Origin: Chimonanthus salicifolius
Taxonomy: Eukaryota > Streptophyta > Magnoliopsida > Laurales > Calycanthaceae
Length of the DNA stretch: 64,000 nucleotides
Reading direction: 5' to 3'
Assembly (NCBI GenBank): GCA_013350335.1
Contig: CM023539.1
Coordinates: 23,677,043 to 23,741,042 of the forward strand
Shown: piece after piece, positions 1 through 12,182 of the stretch
Position numbering within the stretch: position 1 is the stretch's first letter
Layout of the letters: every line of letters starts with the position of its first letter
Program-made: the position numbers and the translations under genes
Notes under the pieces: generated by a model
Told to the model about the DNA's origin: nothing
Seen by the model: the letters and a program-made list of their open reading frames with translations, nothing else
Databases searched by the model: none

Positions 1-1597
1 CTAAAGAAGAAGAGGATGGAGAAAATAAACTTGATGAAGGAAGTGACCTCCAAGTATCCTTTGTGGTCGTGTACCAAAATATTTGACTCTTATGTTAAGT
101 CAACATCATGGTACAAAATCTGGAATTTTAATTCATAAAGTCAAATGGGATGGCACCCAAAATTAAAACCAGATTTGATAAAGGCCATTACTCGATTGTG
201 GACTTAGATTTCAAGTCTCACAATGTTATGTTCAAATGTGTGAAGGGATACCACTGTTGGTGTCACATTTGAATAATGTTGTGGAATCACATGCGTATCT
301 TACCTTCAATCCATATTCTTGTTTGATTGTTGGATTGATCTAGAGTAAGATATTTGTGTGTACATGAAGGTTTGCACTCTAGTAATTGGATTATACTTGT
401 CTCATTCCATTTCATATGCTAGGTGATTTGTGCATTTTTTTGAGAATGAATGTAGGTTGTGCAGTACCTCATGTATAGGGTGTGTATGGTACACATTCAC
501 AGTCTCGTTTCATTCCAAGTTATCCCTTGTGGAATGAAACATGCTCTATGTCTTTAAATGGATTTTTGGTTTGGTAAAAGATACTAAAAGTGTTGATCAA
601 AATGATTAAATGCGTTTATCTGTAATCCATTTATATACCAGCTCTTTTCAAGGATAGAGTATGCTTGAAAGAATGGTAAAAATGTTTATCATGTTTTGGG
701 TAATAACATGATAACAGACATGAGAGCTGTGTGGGTAGCATCATACTTCATTTTCGTATGCATGATCAATGTATTCAAAATATGAAATGAATGTATGATT
801 TGTGTGCTTAGTGTCTCATTCCAATATTCGTTATTTTTACATCATGCAGAATGATTTATGTTCATAGACACCTTGTCTCTGTTACGACCTGGAGATGCCT
901 CATCTCATGACATCACACACTTGGGCAATATGTTTGAATTGGTAAATTAAATGTGCCCAAGGTACGTGGACTGGTTTGGTTCCAGGAAGAGATCCGTAAT
1001 TCATGTTTTGTGCCTATCTTGAGAGGGATGTACTGAATTTTCTAATGGTACAAAGCCTGTGTGAATGTATGAATCTACACTGTCATTAAAAGGTGTATAA
1101 ACAAAGCTTGATGAACCATGAATATCGTAAGCATACACACACACACTCCCCCAATCATCCTTCAAATTAAAAATCCCTGATCGAAGGATAGACTAGTTGG
1201 AGCAACAGACATGTCGCTACTGTTCTAAATCAAGAACACTGTCTGAAAGGGGGGAAAATCGAAAGGAGAGATAGGTAGATACTTATCGACATAGCAACAC
1301 AGACCGGTTGTTGGTCACGACCTGTCGGTGACTCAGAAATATCAAGTTCAAGAGACTCTTTCCTGCGAAAACTGACAAATTGTTTCAAAATCGTCGTTCC
1401 TCCTCTCATTGAGCTCTGGCGATTTCTTCCTTCTCTCTCGTGCCCTAGACTAGTCGATAGGACATCTCGGAGCAATTTCCTGCTGGAAAATCAGAGGGTT
1501 TCTGATTCTTCCGCCTCTAGTAACTTGACAATCACTGATTTGTGATTTCCATTTGTTGGGTAAGCTCAATGCATTCTTCTTTCCTCAGTAGTGGAAA
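1..1597. other. Unassigned AT-rich DNA, possibly interior of copia-like element Y
   Basis: No reading frame here matches a family I can name, and I see no LTR end, tandem array or RNA gene. The stretch is AT-rich and full of stops in all frames. Because element X is inserted at 2218 with a clean target-site duplication, this DNA was originally continuous with 12183 onwards, which runs into the polypurine tract and 3' LTR of element Y. Assignment to the interior of Y is therefore by position only. The 5' end of Y lies outside the window or has decayed. Confidence 0.35.
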
Positions 1598-1870
1598 ATG
1601 ACAAGGAACAAGTCCACAGTCATCATCGTGTCCTCTGATTTTGAGAATGATCATGCCATCATGTCCAAGAAACCCAAATCTCAGTGGTATCAAGGAGAAT
1701 CTTCATCTCTCCTGAATAATATAGGTCGTCGAGTCAAGATCCTCTCGAGGAGATCCCACAAGAAGAACTCACCTCCACCCATACCTCGAAGGCAAATTGG
1801 TATTACCATTAAAGAACCTACCTCTCCCTGTCAGGTGCTAGTTAGAGAGAGTGGAAGAAAAGGGAAATGA
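1598..1870 (+). CDS. Hypothetical 90-residue basic ORF, possibly a remnant of a retrotransposon accessory ORF
   Basis: This open frame encodes a lysine/arginine-rich, serine-rich N-terminus (MTRNKSTVIIVSSD...) with a basic patch around residues 40-60 and a proline run followed by RRQ. No domain is recognised. After the stop at 1868-1870 another open segment in a different register (about 2042-2172) reads as an amphipathic stretch ending in a proline/serine tail and a stop. The two could be the ends of one broken ORF. Basic start and proline-rich end recall accessory ORFs carried by some plant LTR retrotransposons, but this is inference from composition. It could equally be a chance ORF. Confidence 0.25.
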   Translation: MTRNKSTVIIVSSDFENDHAIMSKKPKSQWYQGESSSLLNNIGRRVKILSRRSHKKNSPPPIPRRQIGITIKEPTSPCQVLVRESGRKGK

Positions 1871-2212
1871 GTTTAGTTCACAACCTCTCAAGCTCAAGTG
1901 GTGAAAAAAAAGAAAGGTATAAGAGGCTTAAGATAAAAAGAGGAGAAAAGAAAAGAACAGATGGAAGATACAAAAGCCAAATCTAACAAATTTCTTATAA
2001 GATAACTCTACTTTCTCCTTGAAAAACGTCGGAGGTTGGAAAAACATATTGGAGCAACATTCATGAATGAATCAATTCAAAGCCTCTCCACATTCATGAA
2101 AAAACTCAAAGAGAGTCCCCAAAGAAAACCCCCTTCCCCTCCAGCATCACCTCCTTCGGATGGCTTTGCTTAGGATAGTTTTTCATACTTTTAAGTATTA
2201 TATTTTGAAAAA
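1871..2212 (+). other. Decayed coding-like stretch before element X
   Basis: A/G-rich sequence with several stops. One open segment at about 2042-2172 encodes a short helical stretch and a proline/serine-rich tail (KPPSPPASPPSDGFA) ending in a TAG stop. It may be the C-terminal remnant of the ORF starting at 1598. The target-site duplication CTATA of element X follows at 2213-2217. Confidence 0.2.
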
Positions 2213-3172
2213 CTATATGTTGGTCGAGCTACCCAAATGTCAAGAATAGTCCTAGAGGAGGGGTGAATAGGACTATTGGGGAAGTTTAATTTCTTTTCAA
2301 ATATTGGGCACTTTAATGATTAGTCACTATAAATTTGCTCAATTAATCTTTCCAAATATGATTTACATGTAAGATTAAGTCCACGCAAACAATGTGTGTA
2401 ACAAGATATGAGATGATGCAATATACCAAGTAAGATGAAGGAGATGAGAAGAAATGGAAGAAGGTGACACAAGTATTTTTACGTGGTTCGACAACCTTAC
2501 CTACGTCCACGCCTCAAGTACACCGCTTGAGGATTTCACTAACCTTCTCCTTCACGGGTGGAGAAGAAACCTATTACAACCTTAATCTTTTTCAAGGGTA
2601 GCGATTGAACCTAAATGCTTACAAACACCAAGAAAACACCTTTCTTGGATTTCACTAGGGTTATACCAACCCTTTACACTTAATACAATGATAAAAATAA
2701 TTTGTTTGAATATTACCAAGAACACTAGCCTCTTGGTACTTGAAGTAGCTTTGGTTTGTCCTTGCGTGTCTTCCTCTACTTAGCTCCTTGGTGATGAGAG
2801 TGTGCTCCAATAAATGCCACACCAAAGATTAGGAGATAAACAAGGGATGATTATAGGTATGCCTATGTGAGTAATTAATCCAAATGATTTCCTCAAGACT
2901 CACACACAAGAGTGAGCCTAAGATGCTCAAGATTTGCCTATGAAGGCTTTGAGTGTGTGAGAGAATAAGTTCAAGAGTTTTGGGGATTTAACTATGGAGA
3001 TTTGGAACTCTTGAAATGGTTGGAAGACTTAGAGAATGTTAGGGAGGATTTAGCTAATCAAGAATCAACCTTTGGAATGCCCTAATGTCATACATTTAAA
3101 GCCCTTTTGAAGATATGCTTGTTGGAAGTCGAAATCACAAGAATAGAGCCGTTAAAAACTATTCGTTAAGTT

Positions 3173-3351
3173 TTCAGTTGACTGAACTTGAAGATTCGGT
3201 CGACTAAATTGTCTAGAAATGACCGTTGAAACATCTGGGCACATTCAATCGACTGAAATCAAAGATTCAGTTGACTGAATCTCATATGAGGATGAAAAGT
3301 CCAATCTGCAGCACTTTCAGTCGACTGAAATATAAAATTCCGCCGACTGAA
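3173..3351. repeat. Paired TTCAGTCGACTGAA palindromes in X 3' LTR
   Basis: Six copies of a 14-bp palindrome related to TTCAGTCGACTGAA occur as three pairs: 3173/3195, 3244/3266 and 3316/3338. Within each pair the starts are exactly 22 bp apart. Copies vary at one to three positions. The same pairing is seen in the other LTR of X. Confidence 0.85.
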
Positions 3352-4072
3352 TCTCGGCAGTTTTGTAAACCTCCACTAAAACGACCATAACATGGGTTCC
3401 CGAACTCGGTTTTGGGAGTTCTGGGGCTCGTTGGAAAGCTCATTGAGAGATATATATACTCACAAAATTTGGTCCAATTAATCTCTCAAAGTGAGGGTGT
3501 ATGACAAAACTGTTTTGTTCTATTTTACACCCTTTCATTGTAATGCTCATAACTTGAGATATACATTTCCGAATTGGGTGTTCTTGGACTTTTTGGAAAT
3601 ATCTTTGAGTTCTCTATCAAATTATAAATATTTACTAATACTTGAGCATATTTGACAGGAGGCAAAAGCTTCTTCAAAATAGGGCAAAACAAAACTGACC
3701 TAAGAAATCAAATTTAATTCTATTAAATTCATAGTTATGGATTCTAAGGTTTATCACAAATGCAAGTCTAGGTATTCTAAGTCAGTCTTAAGGTCCAAAA
3801 CCTGTGTTGGTTGGCATTCATGAAGTTTTTTCTATTTCGGTGCGATGCCTTCCAAATGACACATCTTCTAGAGCTTCAAACTTGATTTGACTATGTAGGT
3901 CTTCTAGAGGCGCGGTCTTGGACATTTAGATGGTCACGACTGTAACGCCCCGCTCATTTCTATAGCTTGAATGGGTCGTGACCCGCTTAACTGTAGGTTG
4001 AACGGGCGTCACCCAACACATTACGCACCTAACGGGTCTTACATCACAAATTTGTGGCTGGGGAAATGAAAA

Positions 4073-4100
4073 AAAAAAATATATATATATATATATATTA
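4073..4100. repeat. A-run and (AT)n microsatellite in D
   Basis: A run of A is followed by about ten AT dinucleotides. It is a simple repeat inside solo LTR D. Confidence 0.9.
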
Positions 4101-4647
4101 AAAGATTATAGGTAAAATAACAAAGCTATCAAATCCTTCAAGCCTAATTTTTACACATCGCATGATCATAATGTCATCGATAATATAAAATGAATAACAT
4201 CTATTATCAACATCACATTTAATCTTACTACTCACATCCCATTCCATAAAATAAAACAAAATCAATAAAAAGTTCTCAACTATTTCAAACCAACCAATCA
4301 AATCTCTCAAAATACGTAATATCAAAGAAATAAGTCCAATTATATGAATCCACAACTATACTAAAAAATTAAATATGCATCATTGACAGTCTCTAAACAT
4401 CAATGGTCTCCTCCAATCTTAAGTCCAGAGGATTACCTGCAATGTAAGGGGTGTGAGCTCCAAGCCCAGTGAAGGAATACAATAACACATATCCAAAATA
4501 TGATATTTCCAATATACTCAATGTATCACAAATAAAGAAATATTAAAAGGATAAGTAATTGAATATGCATTTAATGTCCATGCTTTATGCCATGCAGTGC
4601 ACAATGCTCAATGTCTCATTCATCCACAACAACACCTACTATATTTG

Positions 4648-4766
4648 GTGGCCTACCCACCGAAGTGAGGCTAACACAACACTACATGAAGTGGCCTACC
4701 CGCCGAGGAAGGCTAACACAACACCACATGAAGTGGCCTACCCACCGAAGCGAGGCTAACACCACA
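4648..4766. repeat. Three-copy 43-bp tandem repeat in solo LTR D
   Basis: Units begin with GTGGCCTACCC at 4648, 4691 and 4733 (periods 43 and 42). Each holds a GCC...GGC short stem around ACCGAAG. In the sense direction of D the array ends about 700 bp before the LTR end, the same relative place as the tandem arrays in LTRs B, E, G, H and I. Confidence 0.85.
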
Positions 4767-6241
4767 ACCAAATAACAGTTTACATGACCTTTCATAGTTC
4801 AATAATCCAAATTTACCATATACGTGGTATTAGTCACTAAGAGCGAGGCCATACACTATCACTGTCGTGGTCTACATGAAAGATCACGGCTCATCTCCAT
4901 ACCCATCTCATGAATATGAAGATGCCATGCACAATGCCATGCCTACCATGCATTATCTCTATCATCATGCCACATGTAATGTATCATATTAACATGTGAT
5001 GAATTTCATCATCAACATTATACTCTAAGCATGATTTTATGATCTCAAATTAACATAAACATCATGTACATGTTTTAAAACATCCAAATCAATTCAACAA
5101 TATCACACATGCATAATAATAATTCATATCACAATATTATTAATATAACAATACAATATCATAGACCCATCTCAATAACATCAAAATAAATCTATAAAAG
5201 TCAATAAAACATTCATCCAATTTGAACATAATTATTGGACCTTTCAAGAAGGTTACTAGGCTAACTTCCAACTATCCGGGCAGACTGAGTCCCTCACGTC
5301 CATTAGAACATTTAGCCTATCCCCTTACACTACTATGAGTCAGCACCGGATTACAACCACTATTCCTACATATGCCCAGTCCATATCATAGGTGTCAACA
5401 TTATATTCCCAAAACACGTTACATAATGCAATATTTTTCCATTGCTGAATCACATAAACAAAATAGAGAATATCATGCACAACAAAATATAGTGTATTAT
5501 TTTCTCTTACCTAAAAAATTGCGAAGCGTAGGTGACGAATCCACATGCATTCCAACTTGAAATCAATCAATAGGATATCCGGGAAGTGCTGCATAGAGTT
5601 CGTTTGAAGTTTTGAGTATCCTTAGTATTACTCCTAACTTGAACTAAATAAATGTAAAAGCGGGTTCCTAAGGTCCAAGGTTAAGGTCGAAAGGTGAGTC
5701 CACACACTGTATGGCCGAACCATGTCTACTGCAAGTTAGACAATGAAAACCTTATTCATAAAATGAGTGATTGCTTTTTAAGTTACTAATAGTTTCACTC
5801 AAAATAAAATAAATTAATTAAAATATTTCCTAAAATCATGTACTATCTTAATAACATAATAAATAAATAAAACTATGGCTTGAATTAAAAAGAGTCCCAT
5901 TTTAGGACGATTGAGGGATTGACTGAAATCACAAATTGAAAGCTTTTCAAAGTTGAATAAAATCCAAAATCCATTTAAAGGAATAAAAAAAAAAGAAGAA
6001 AAACAACATACCCAAAAAAATTGATAATGTCCTAGATTCCAATAACATCTTAAAGGAGGATGACATAGGGCAAAATGGTTATCTTAAGTAAGTGAAAAGG
6101 GAATAAAATCCAATAAGAAGGTAGCATAACCCACTTGCAAGGTCCGGCTGAGCTGAAACTCAGGTTAACTAAATTCCTTTAAACCATTTAATTAAAGAAA
6201 ATAAAACCCATATATACTTTGAATCTAAAACACCTTTTATT

Positions 6242-6246
6242 TATAT

Positions 6247-6284
<38 letters not shown>
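6242..6284. repeat. (AT)n microsatellite in D
   Basis: About 18-20 AT dinucleotides in a row, with one GAT interruption near the start. Confidence 0.95.
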
Positions 6285-6286
<2 letters not shown>

Positions 6287-7847
6287 TTAAATTTTAATAC
6301 TCAAAACTAAGTACACAGTACAAACTAGTAAAATAGAAATATAGGAAACATCTCAAAATCATCACATACCTTTGGTAAATTGGGGAAAACGAGTAAACAT
6401 TAAAGCTCAAATTAAACCATTTAAACAGTCTTATAAATTTCAAAATATCAATTAATCTAATGGGAAAAAAAAATAGGAATTAGTAACATCATCGAATAAC
6501 CATTTAAAAGAATTCATGTCATTAATCTAGACATTTGAATGAATAACACCAAAGGTCAACATTAATTAAATTAAATAATAGATCAATCTTGAAAATTGTT
6601 CATTTAATTGGTTGGTTGGCCGAATGCCAAAAGGATTCCTTTCAAATTAAATGGTCGACTAATCTAACCTTGGACATTTAGAAGGAAGGAGAGAAGAGGG
6701 GTTAAATACCTATGAAAAGATTGGTTGGGACAAGGTCTTAGAACTCAATACCTAAAATTACAAAGGTGGAAATCGGTTAAAAATAGATTGGTGGCAGCAA
6801 GGTTATTTACTAAAGTAAAATCAACTGGAATCTTAAGGGTCTAAGGTCTTCACCCTTTTTAATTGTAGATGATATACTGAGAATATTGGGTTTGGGACGG
6901 TGGTTCATGAGAATATTGATATTGAATGAGATCTTGGGACCAAATGCCTAAGACATCAAAGGTAATGATAGTTTAAATGAAAACAAAAAGCAGTACCTAG
7001 CAGAAGGTCGTCTGTGAAGGATTGGTTCCTGCACCTCAGCGGGTCAGACGACAAGAAGCGGCAAGAGGCTTGAGATGGGAAGTGAGAAACTGCCTTAGGG
7101 CTTCTGCTACTTGAAGAGATGTAGAATAGAGTGAAGAGAGGAAGAGACGGTGCGTTGGGAGTCTCTATATATGTGCTTCGATCGGTAGTAACACATACGG
7201 AAGGTTGGATTGCCTTTGCGATTTTTGAGTAGTTTCTTCCGCATTGGGAATTCGTTCCCGTTTTGGAAAAGGAAGTAGGAAAGGGGATCGAATTTGGGGG
7301 AAACTTCCCACTAGGGTACGATAGTGAAGGAGTGGAACAAAGAGAAGTTCCACCGAATTAGGGATTTGGGATTTTCCATCGAGACTTGGGGATTTTAAGA
7401 AATATAATTCGAAGGGGGTATTTCACCGTGAATGGGATTCACGGGTGTGGGTCTCCAAGGGGCCCACACGGTTTAAGTTATTTATTTAATTCCTAAAACA
7501 AGTGGAATTAAAATTCTAATTTCTATGAGAAGTTCGATCCAAGAATGTGGGTCTCAAGGTTCCATCCAAAATTATTAATTTTAGATTTTTAATTACACAA
7601 TTCTAATTGGAATTCTTAACTTCGCAAATTAAAATCTAATTTGATAATTAAATTTTCCATTAACTCAATCACAACTTGAAACAGATAAATTCATATAGTT
7701 TTACCCGATCGATTGACCCGCTACTCCGGGTCGGGTCATTACAACGACTCAGTCAAAGGAATTAACAACTCAATACTCAGTCAGACACAATCACGGCATT
7801 GACAACACAGTCTGACTCAGGGAGGCATATTTAACTTTAGGACAACA

Positions 7848-10386
7848 ATCTTCTCCTTTGTCAATTTCGTGACAAAACCTAGAGAATATTCTATGCATAC
7901 CCAAATAAAAATTACAGACTTTGATAAGGTCAAATACATGCCATGTACAAAAATAATCTATTACAATAATCTCAATAAACATGGACATGACTGCATTAAG
8001 TATGAAGGCTTGAAGACTCGTGGCGATTCCCCCTTAGAATATGCCTATGATATTCCTATAAGCACAACATAAACTGCACATTCTTGTGGAGAATGATCTC
8101 CCCAATGGTTAGTGATAATAAGCAATATGTGTTCAATTTTAAAGCATATCTTAAAATCACATTTGCTCCTCCTGTCTATGATACCGATATTGAATTTTTG
8201 TTTCTTCCTCCAGTCTTCATGTATTGACCCCTTCAAAAGTTTTCATCATGAAAACATTTGTGCCTCTAGTATTTCAATATTTCTCCCCCCCTTTTTATAA
8301 AAAATTGACGAAGCGCCATTTTAAGTATTTTACATGGAGCACAGGTTGGGAATGGTCATTTAAACAAGTATAACCTCCCCAGGTTATCATAAACCTTGTC
8401 AAATAAGGATTCACATTTCCTCCCACTTAATGTTGGACGGGCGACAGAGGTTTAGAGGTGCATCACATAACATCTCATCATTCATCTAAACAAATATAAC
8501 TATAAGCATATAAAAGTTGAGTGATGCTAAGATAATGCCATATTCCCCAAAAGGTATGTGATATGACTATAAGCATGGGGAAGGGGATGCAGAAAAGAGA
8601 GAAAACCAATGGTCTTACACAGTTCTCTTAATGTTCCATGATTATGAATTGAGGCCATGTTTTCCATTTATGGACTTACACAGATTTTAATGTACGCAAT
8701 GGTTTAAATCTGAGGTCAAGTTTGAAAAACATAATACTATGCATGCCAAAGAGGAGGGAATCACTCATGCAATTTTTCCATGAAAAGAACCTATGAGTGA
8801 ACACAACATGAATTACAAAGTATACAAATAAAGAACATAGTTCATGAGAGCATGAAGAATCCAACCAAGCCAAGAAAACGCTAAAACCAAATCTGTATGG
8901 TTTTCAAGAAGTATAGGTTGATCTTCACTACAACAATGATTATGCAAAATTAATTACCAATGCAAGCACAAATGCATCAATCCAACAACCTAAGTCCATT
9001 CAATAAATCATGCACCAATGAGTGGACAATGAATGAACAAATTCCATGTCCTTGGAAATGAATTAAGCATTGGAAGATGGAGGCTCTTTTCTCCCACTAA
9101 ATTTTCCAAGGTGTGCTCTCCTTAGCTCTTTGAGAACAAAACTGCACCAAGTCCTTAAGCACAAAGACCACTTAACCAATATGGATTTCATAATGCCCAT
9201 CAATCCAGATTTTGGCAATGTCTATGTTTGCTCCTTGAAAGCTAAGCCTCTATGGTGCATTTATCATGCTACATTCAAACCTCTTGTGACCCACTCCCCT
9301 TTGGGTTGTCACAACACAAAGATTAGAGGCTGAATGCCCAACATGACAGATTTGGAGAAGAATACTATCCCATTATCCAATCATACTATCCAATGTTTAA
9401 TAGATTTTCCAATATAAAGCTAAACTAGAACATTGGAAAACTAGAAATTCATCCCTATGAGATTTGCAAATTGAGGAATGAGATTGTGTGTGCTTGTGAT
9501 GGATGCAAGTCCACAGGACAACAAGTTTTGCACACCAACCTTTGAATGGCAATGGTGCAATTTGATGATTCTAACTCATGCACAAAAACTTGGATCTTGG
9601 ATCAAATTTGCATTTTCCAACTTAATGTTTTCATCCAAACCAATCCAAAAACCTTGGGCCTTAAAATGTATCTATTTTAGTCAACATTGTCCATGCGTGA
9701 TGTATTATGATAAGGCATTCATTAGGTTTAGTAAAAACTTGGTGCTTTGTGAACGCAAAAATCATTCCACATAATGTATACAAAAAATGAGCATAGGAAT
9801 GAAACCACACACACAATCATACAATCATTTCATAAGTCATATACATATCAAGTGAATGGAAATGAAGTATGAGAAACATATGACATACACATAATACATC
9901 ATAAATAAGATTTCAAGCAATGCCATATCCACAAACACTTTGCAAAAAAAATAATTTTCTTATGCACCAAGATATGCCTATGATAGATCAAGGAAGGGTG
10001 TGAGAGAGAAAATCAAAATGAGGCACACAAGTGTTTGCCAACAAAACAATTTAGCTCCCATGCATACAACATGTTGCTATTCAAACATGAATACTCCAAT
10101 GAAATTTAATTTTTTTGTCTTGAATGGTAAGTGAATGTATTAAGCTTTTTGAGCCTTTGATCACATTTGGATCACCAACTTTGGTATGTCAATCCAAAGC
10201 AAAATACCATTCATAGCATAGAGCACACAACATTCCACAAAATATTTACATATATAGGAACATGGAATGAAACAAACACTTGTATGGGCACAACGTCATC
10301 TCCCAACCAAGATATACCAATTCAAAATTAGAGATGAAAAAAAATGAAGCTAAAATCCCTAAATATCAACCAAATAACTAGCCAAA
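7848..10386 (-). other. Interior of element X: no recognisable genes
   Basis: This 2.5 kb lies between the two LTRs of X. On the minus strand it ends in the purine tract next to the 3' LTR. The two longest frames, 9070-9333 and 9478-9774 on plus (87 and 98 residues), have no recognisable motif and run antisense to the element, so I do not call them genes. The stretch is AT-rich and non-repetitive. The exact junction with the 5' LTR near 10375-10387 is uncertain because no primer-binding site stands out. Confidence 0.6.
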
Positions 10387-12177
10387 TGTCAAGAATAGTC
10401 CTAAAGGTGGGTGAATAGGACTATTGAGGAATTTTAATTTCTTTTCAAATATTGGACACTTTAATGATTAATCACTATAAATTTGCTCAATTAATCTTTC
10501 CAAATATGATTTACATGCAAGATTAAGTCCACACAAACAATGTGTGTAATAAGATATGAGATGATGCAATACACCAAGTAAGGTGAAGGAGATGAGAAGA
10601 AATGGAAGAAGGTGACACAAGTATTTTTATGTGGTTCGACAACCTTACCTACGTCCATGCCTCAAGTACACCACTTGAGGATTTCACTAACCTTCTCCTT
10701 CACGGGTGGAGAAGAAACATATTACAATCTTAATCTCTTTCAAGGGTAGAGATTGAACCAAATGCTTACAAACACCAAGAAAACACCTTTCTTGGATTTC
10801 ACTAGAGTTACACCAACCCTTTACACTTAACACAATGATAGAAAGAATTTGTTTGAATATTACCGAGAACACTAGCCTCTTGTTACATTGAAGTAACTTT
10901 GGCTTGTCCTTGGGTGTCTTCCTCTACTTAGCTCCTTGGTGATGAGAGTGCTCCAATGAATGCAACACCAAAGAGTAGTAGATAAACAAAAGATGATTAG
11001 AGGTTTTCCTATGTGAGTAATTAATCCCAAATGGTTTCCTCAAGAATCACACTCAAGAGTGAGCCTAAGATGCTCAAGATTTGCCTATGAAAGCTTTGAG
11101 TGTGTGAGAGAATAAGTTCAAGAGTTTTGAGGATTTAACTATGGAGATTTTAAACTCTTGAAATGGTTGGGAGACTTAGAGAAAGTTAGGGAGGATTTAT
11201 CTGATCAAGAATCAACATTTGGAATGCCCTAAGGTCATACATTTAAAGCCCTTTTGAATATATGCCCGTACAAGAATAGAGCCGTTAAAAACTACCCGTT
11301 ACATTTTCAGTCGATTGAACTTGAAGATTCAGTCAACTGAAATGTCTAGAAATGACCGTTGAAACATCTGGGTACATTCAGTCGATTGAATCTCATATGA
11401 GGCTGAAAAGTCCAATCTGCAGCACTTTCAGTCGATTGAAATATAAAGTTTAGCCGACTGAATCTCGGCAGTTTTGTAAACCTCCACTAAAACGGCCATA
11501 ACTTGGGCTCCCGAACTTAGTTTTGGGAGTTCTTGGGTTGGTTGTAAAGCGCATTGAGAGATATATCTATTTACAAAATTTGGTCCAATTTAAAGTCCAT
11601 TAGATACCTCAAATAATCTCTCAAAGTGAGGGTATATGACAAAACCGTTTTGTTCTATTTTACACACTTTCATTGTAATGCTCATAACTTGAGCTATACA
11701 TTTCTGAATTGGGTGTTCTTGGAATTTTTGAAAATCAGCTTTGAGTGCTCTATCAAATCATAAATATATCACTAATACTTGAGCATATTCGATAGGAGCA
11801 AAAGCTTCCCCAAGATAGGGCAAAACAAAACTAACCTAAGAAATCCAATTTAGTTCTACTAAATTCATAGCTATGGATTCTAAGGCTTATCACGAAGGTA
11901 AGTCTAGGTATTCTAAGTCAGTCCTAAGGTCCAAATACTTGTGTTGGCTGGCATTCGTGAAGTTCTTTCTGCTTCGGTGCGATGCCTTCCAAATGACGCG
12001 TCTTCTAGAGCTTCAAACTTGATTTGATTATGTAGGTCTTCTAGAGGCGCGGTCTTGGACATTAGACTGTCACGACTCAGTCAAAGGGATTTGACAACTC
12101 AGTACTCAGTCGGACACAGTCACAGAATTGAAAACACAATCTGACTCAGGGAGGTAGATTTAACTTTTAGGCGAACA
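10387..12177 (-). repeat. 5' LTR of element X
   Basis: This is the second copy of the X LTR, uninterrupted and about 1.79 kb. It aligns with 2238-3940 and 7749-7847. The right end is GCGAACA followed by the duplicated CTATA. The left end may lie up to about 12 bp further left. Confidence 0.8.
11306..11462. repeat. Paired TTCAGTCGACTGAA palindromes in X 5' LTR
   Basis: Copies lie at 11306, 11328, 11377, 11427 and 11449. The 11306/11328 and 11427/11449 pairs keep the 22-bp spacing of the other LTR. The second member of the middle pair is missing here because about 28 bp are deleted relative to 3244-3279. Several copies have CGATTGAA instead of CGACTGAA. Confidence 0.8.
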
Positions 12178-12182
12178 CTATA

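Larger units (their letters stand above)
3941..7743 (-). mobile_element. Solo LTR D (Ty3/gypsy-type, about 3.8 kb)
   Basis: The sequence starts TGTAACGCCCCGC and ends GGGTCATTACA, with ACGAC duplicated at 3936-3940 and 7744-7748. It has no primer-binding site, polypurine tract or coding domain, so it is a solo LTR left by recombination between two LTRs. On the minus strand it begins TGTAATGACCCG, like the LTR of element G, which sets the orientation. It contains a 43-bp tandem array and two AT microsatellites. Short ORFs inside look accidental. Confidence 0.88.
2218..7847 (-). repeat. 3' LTR of element X, interrupted by solo LTR D
   Basis: The LTR is 2218-3940 plus 7749-7847, split by D (3941-7743) and its duplicated ACGAC. 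It aligns along its whole length with 10387-12177. Shared landmarks are TGTCAAGAATAGTCC near the left end and a block of repeated CAGTC/CTCAGTC motifs near the right end. Some shared blocks differ at scattered positions and there are small indels, for example in the region around 3470 compared with 11580. The insertion is therefore not recent. Confidence 0.8.
2218..12177 (-). mobile_element. Element X: Ty1/copia-like LTR element without recognisable coding region
   Basis: Two LTR copies flank a 2.5 kb interior. The outer ends are TG at 2218 and CA at 12176-12177, and CTATA is duplicated at 2213-2217 and 12178-12182. Excluding insertion D, the left LTR is about 1.8 kb, as is the right one. Orientation is set by a purine-rich tract just inside the left LTR, read on the minus strand (GACAAAGGAGAAGA, complement of about 7848-7861), directly followed by TGTTGTCC. 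This is the arrangement seen at copia 3' LTRs and matches the 3' end of element Y. I find no gag, protease, RT or integrase in the interior, so X looks non-autonomous. No clear primer-binding site was found. Confidence 0.8.

Noticed and set aside
1..180. Possible hAT-type transposase start (reading YPLWSCTKIF...)
   Set aside because: The resemblance is a few residues only, a stop follows within 30 codons, and no zinc-finger cysteines are present.
9070..9774. Two plus-strand ORFs (87 and 98 residues) in the X interior as genes
   Set aside because: No motif is visible, they run antisense to the element, and lengths are within chance for this composition.
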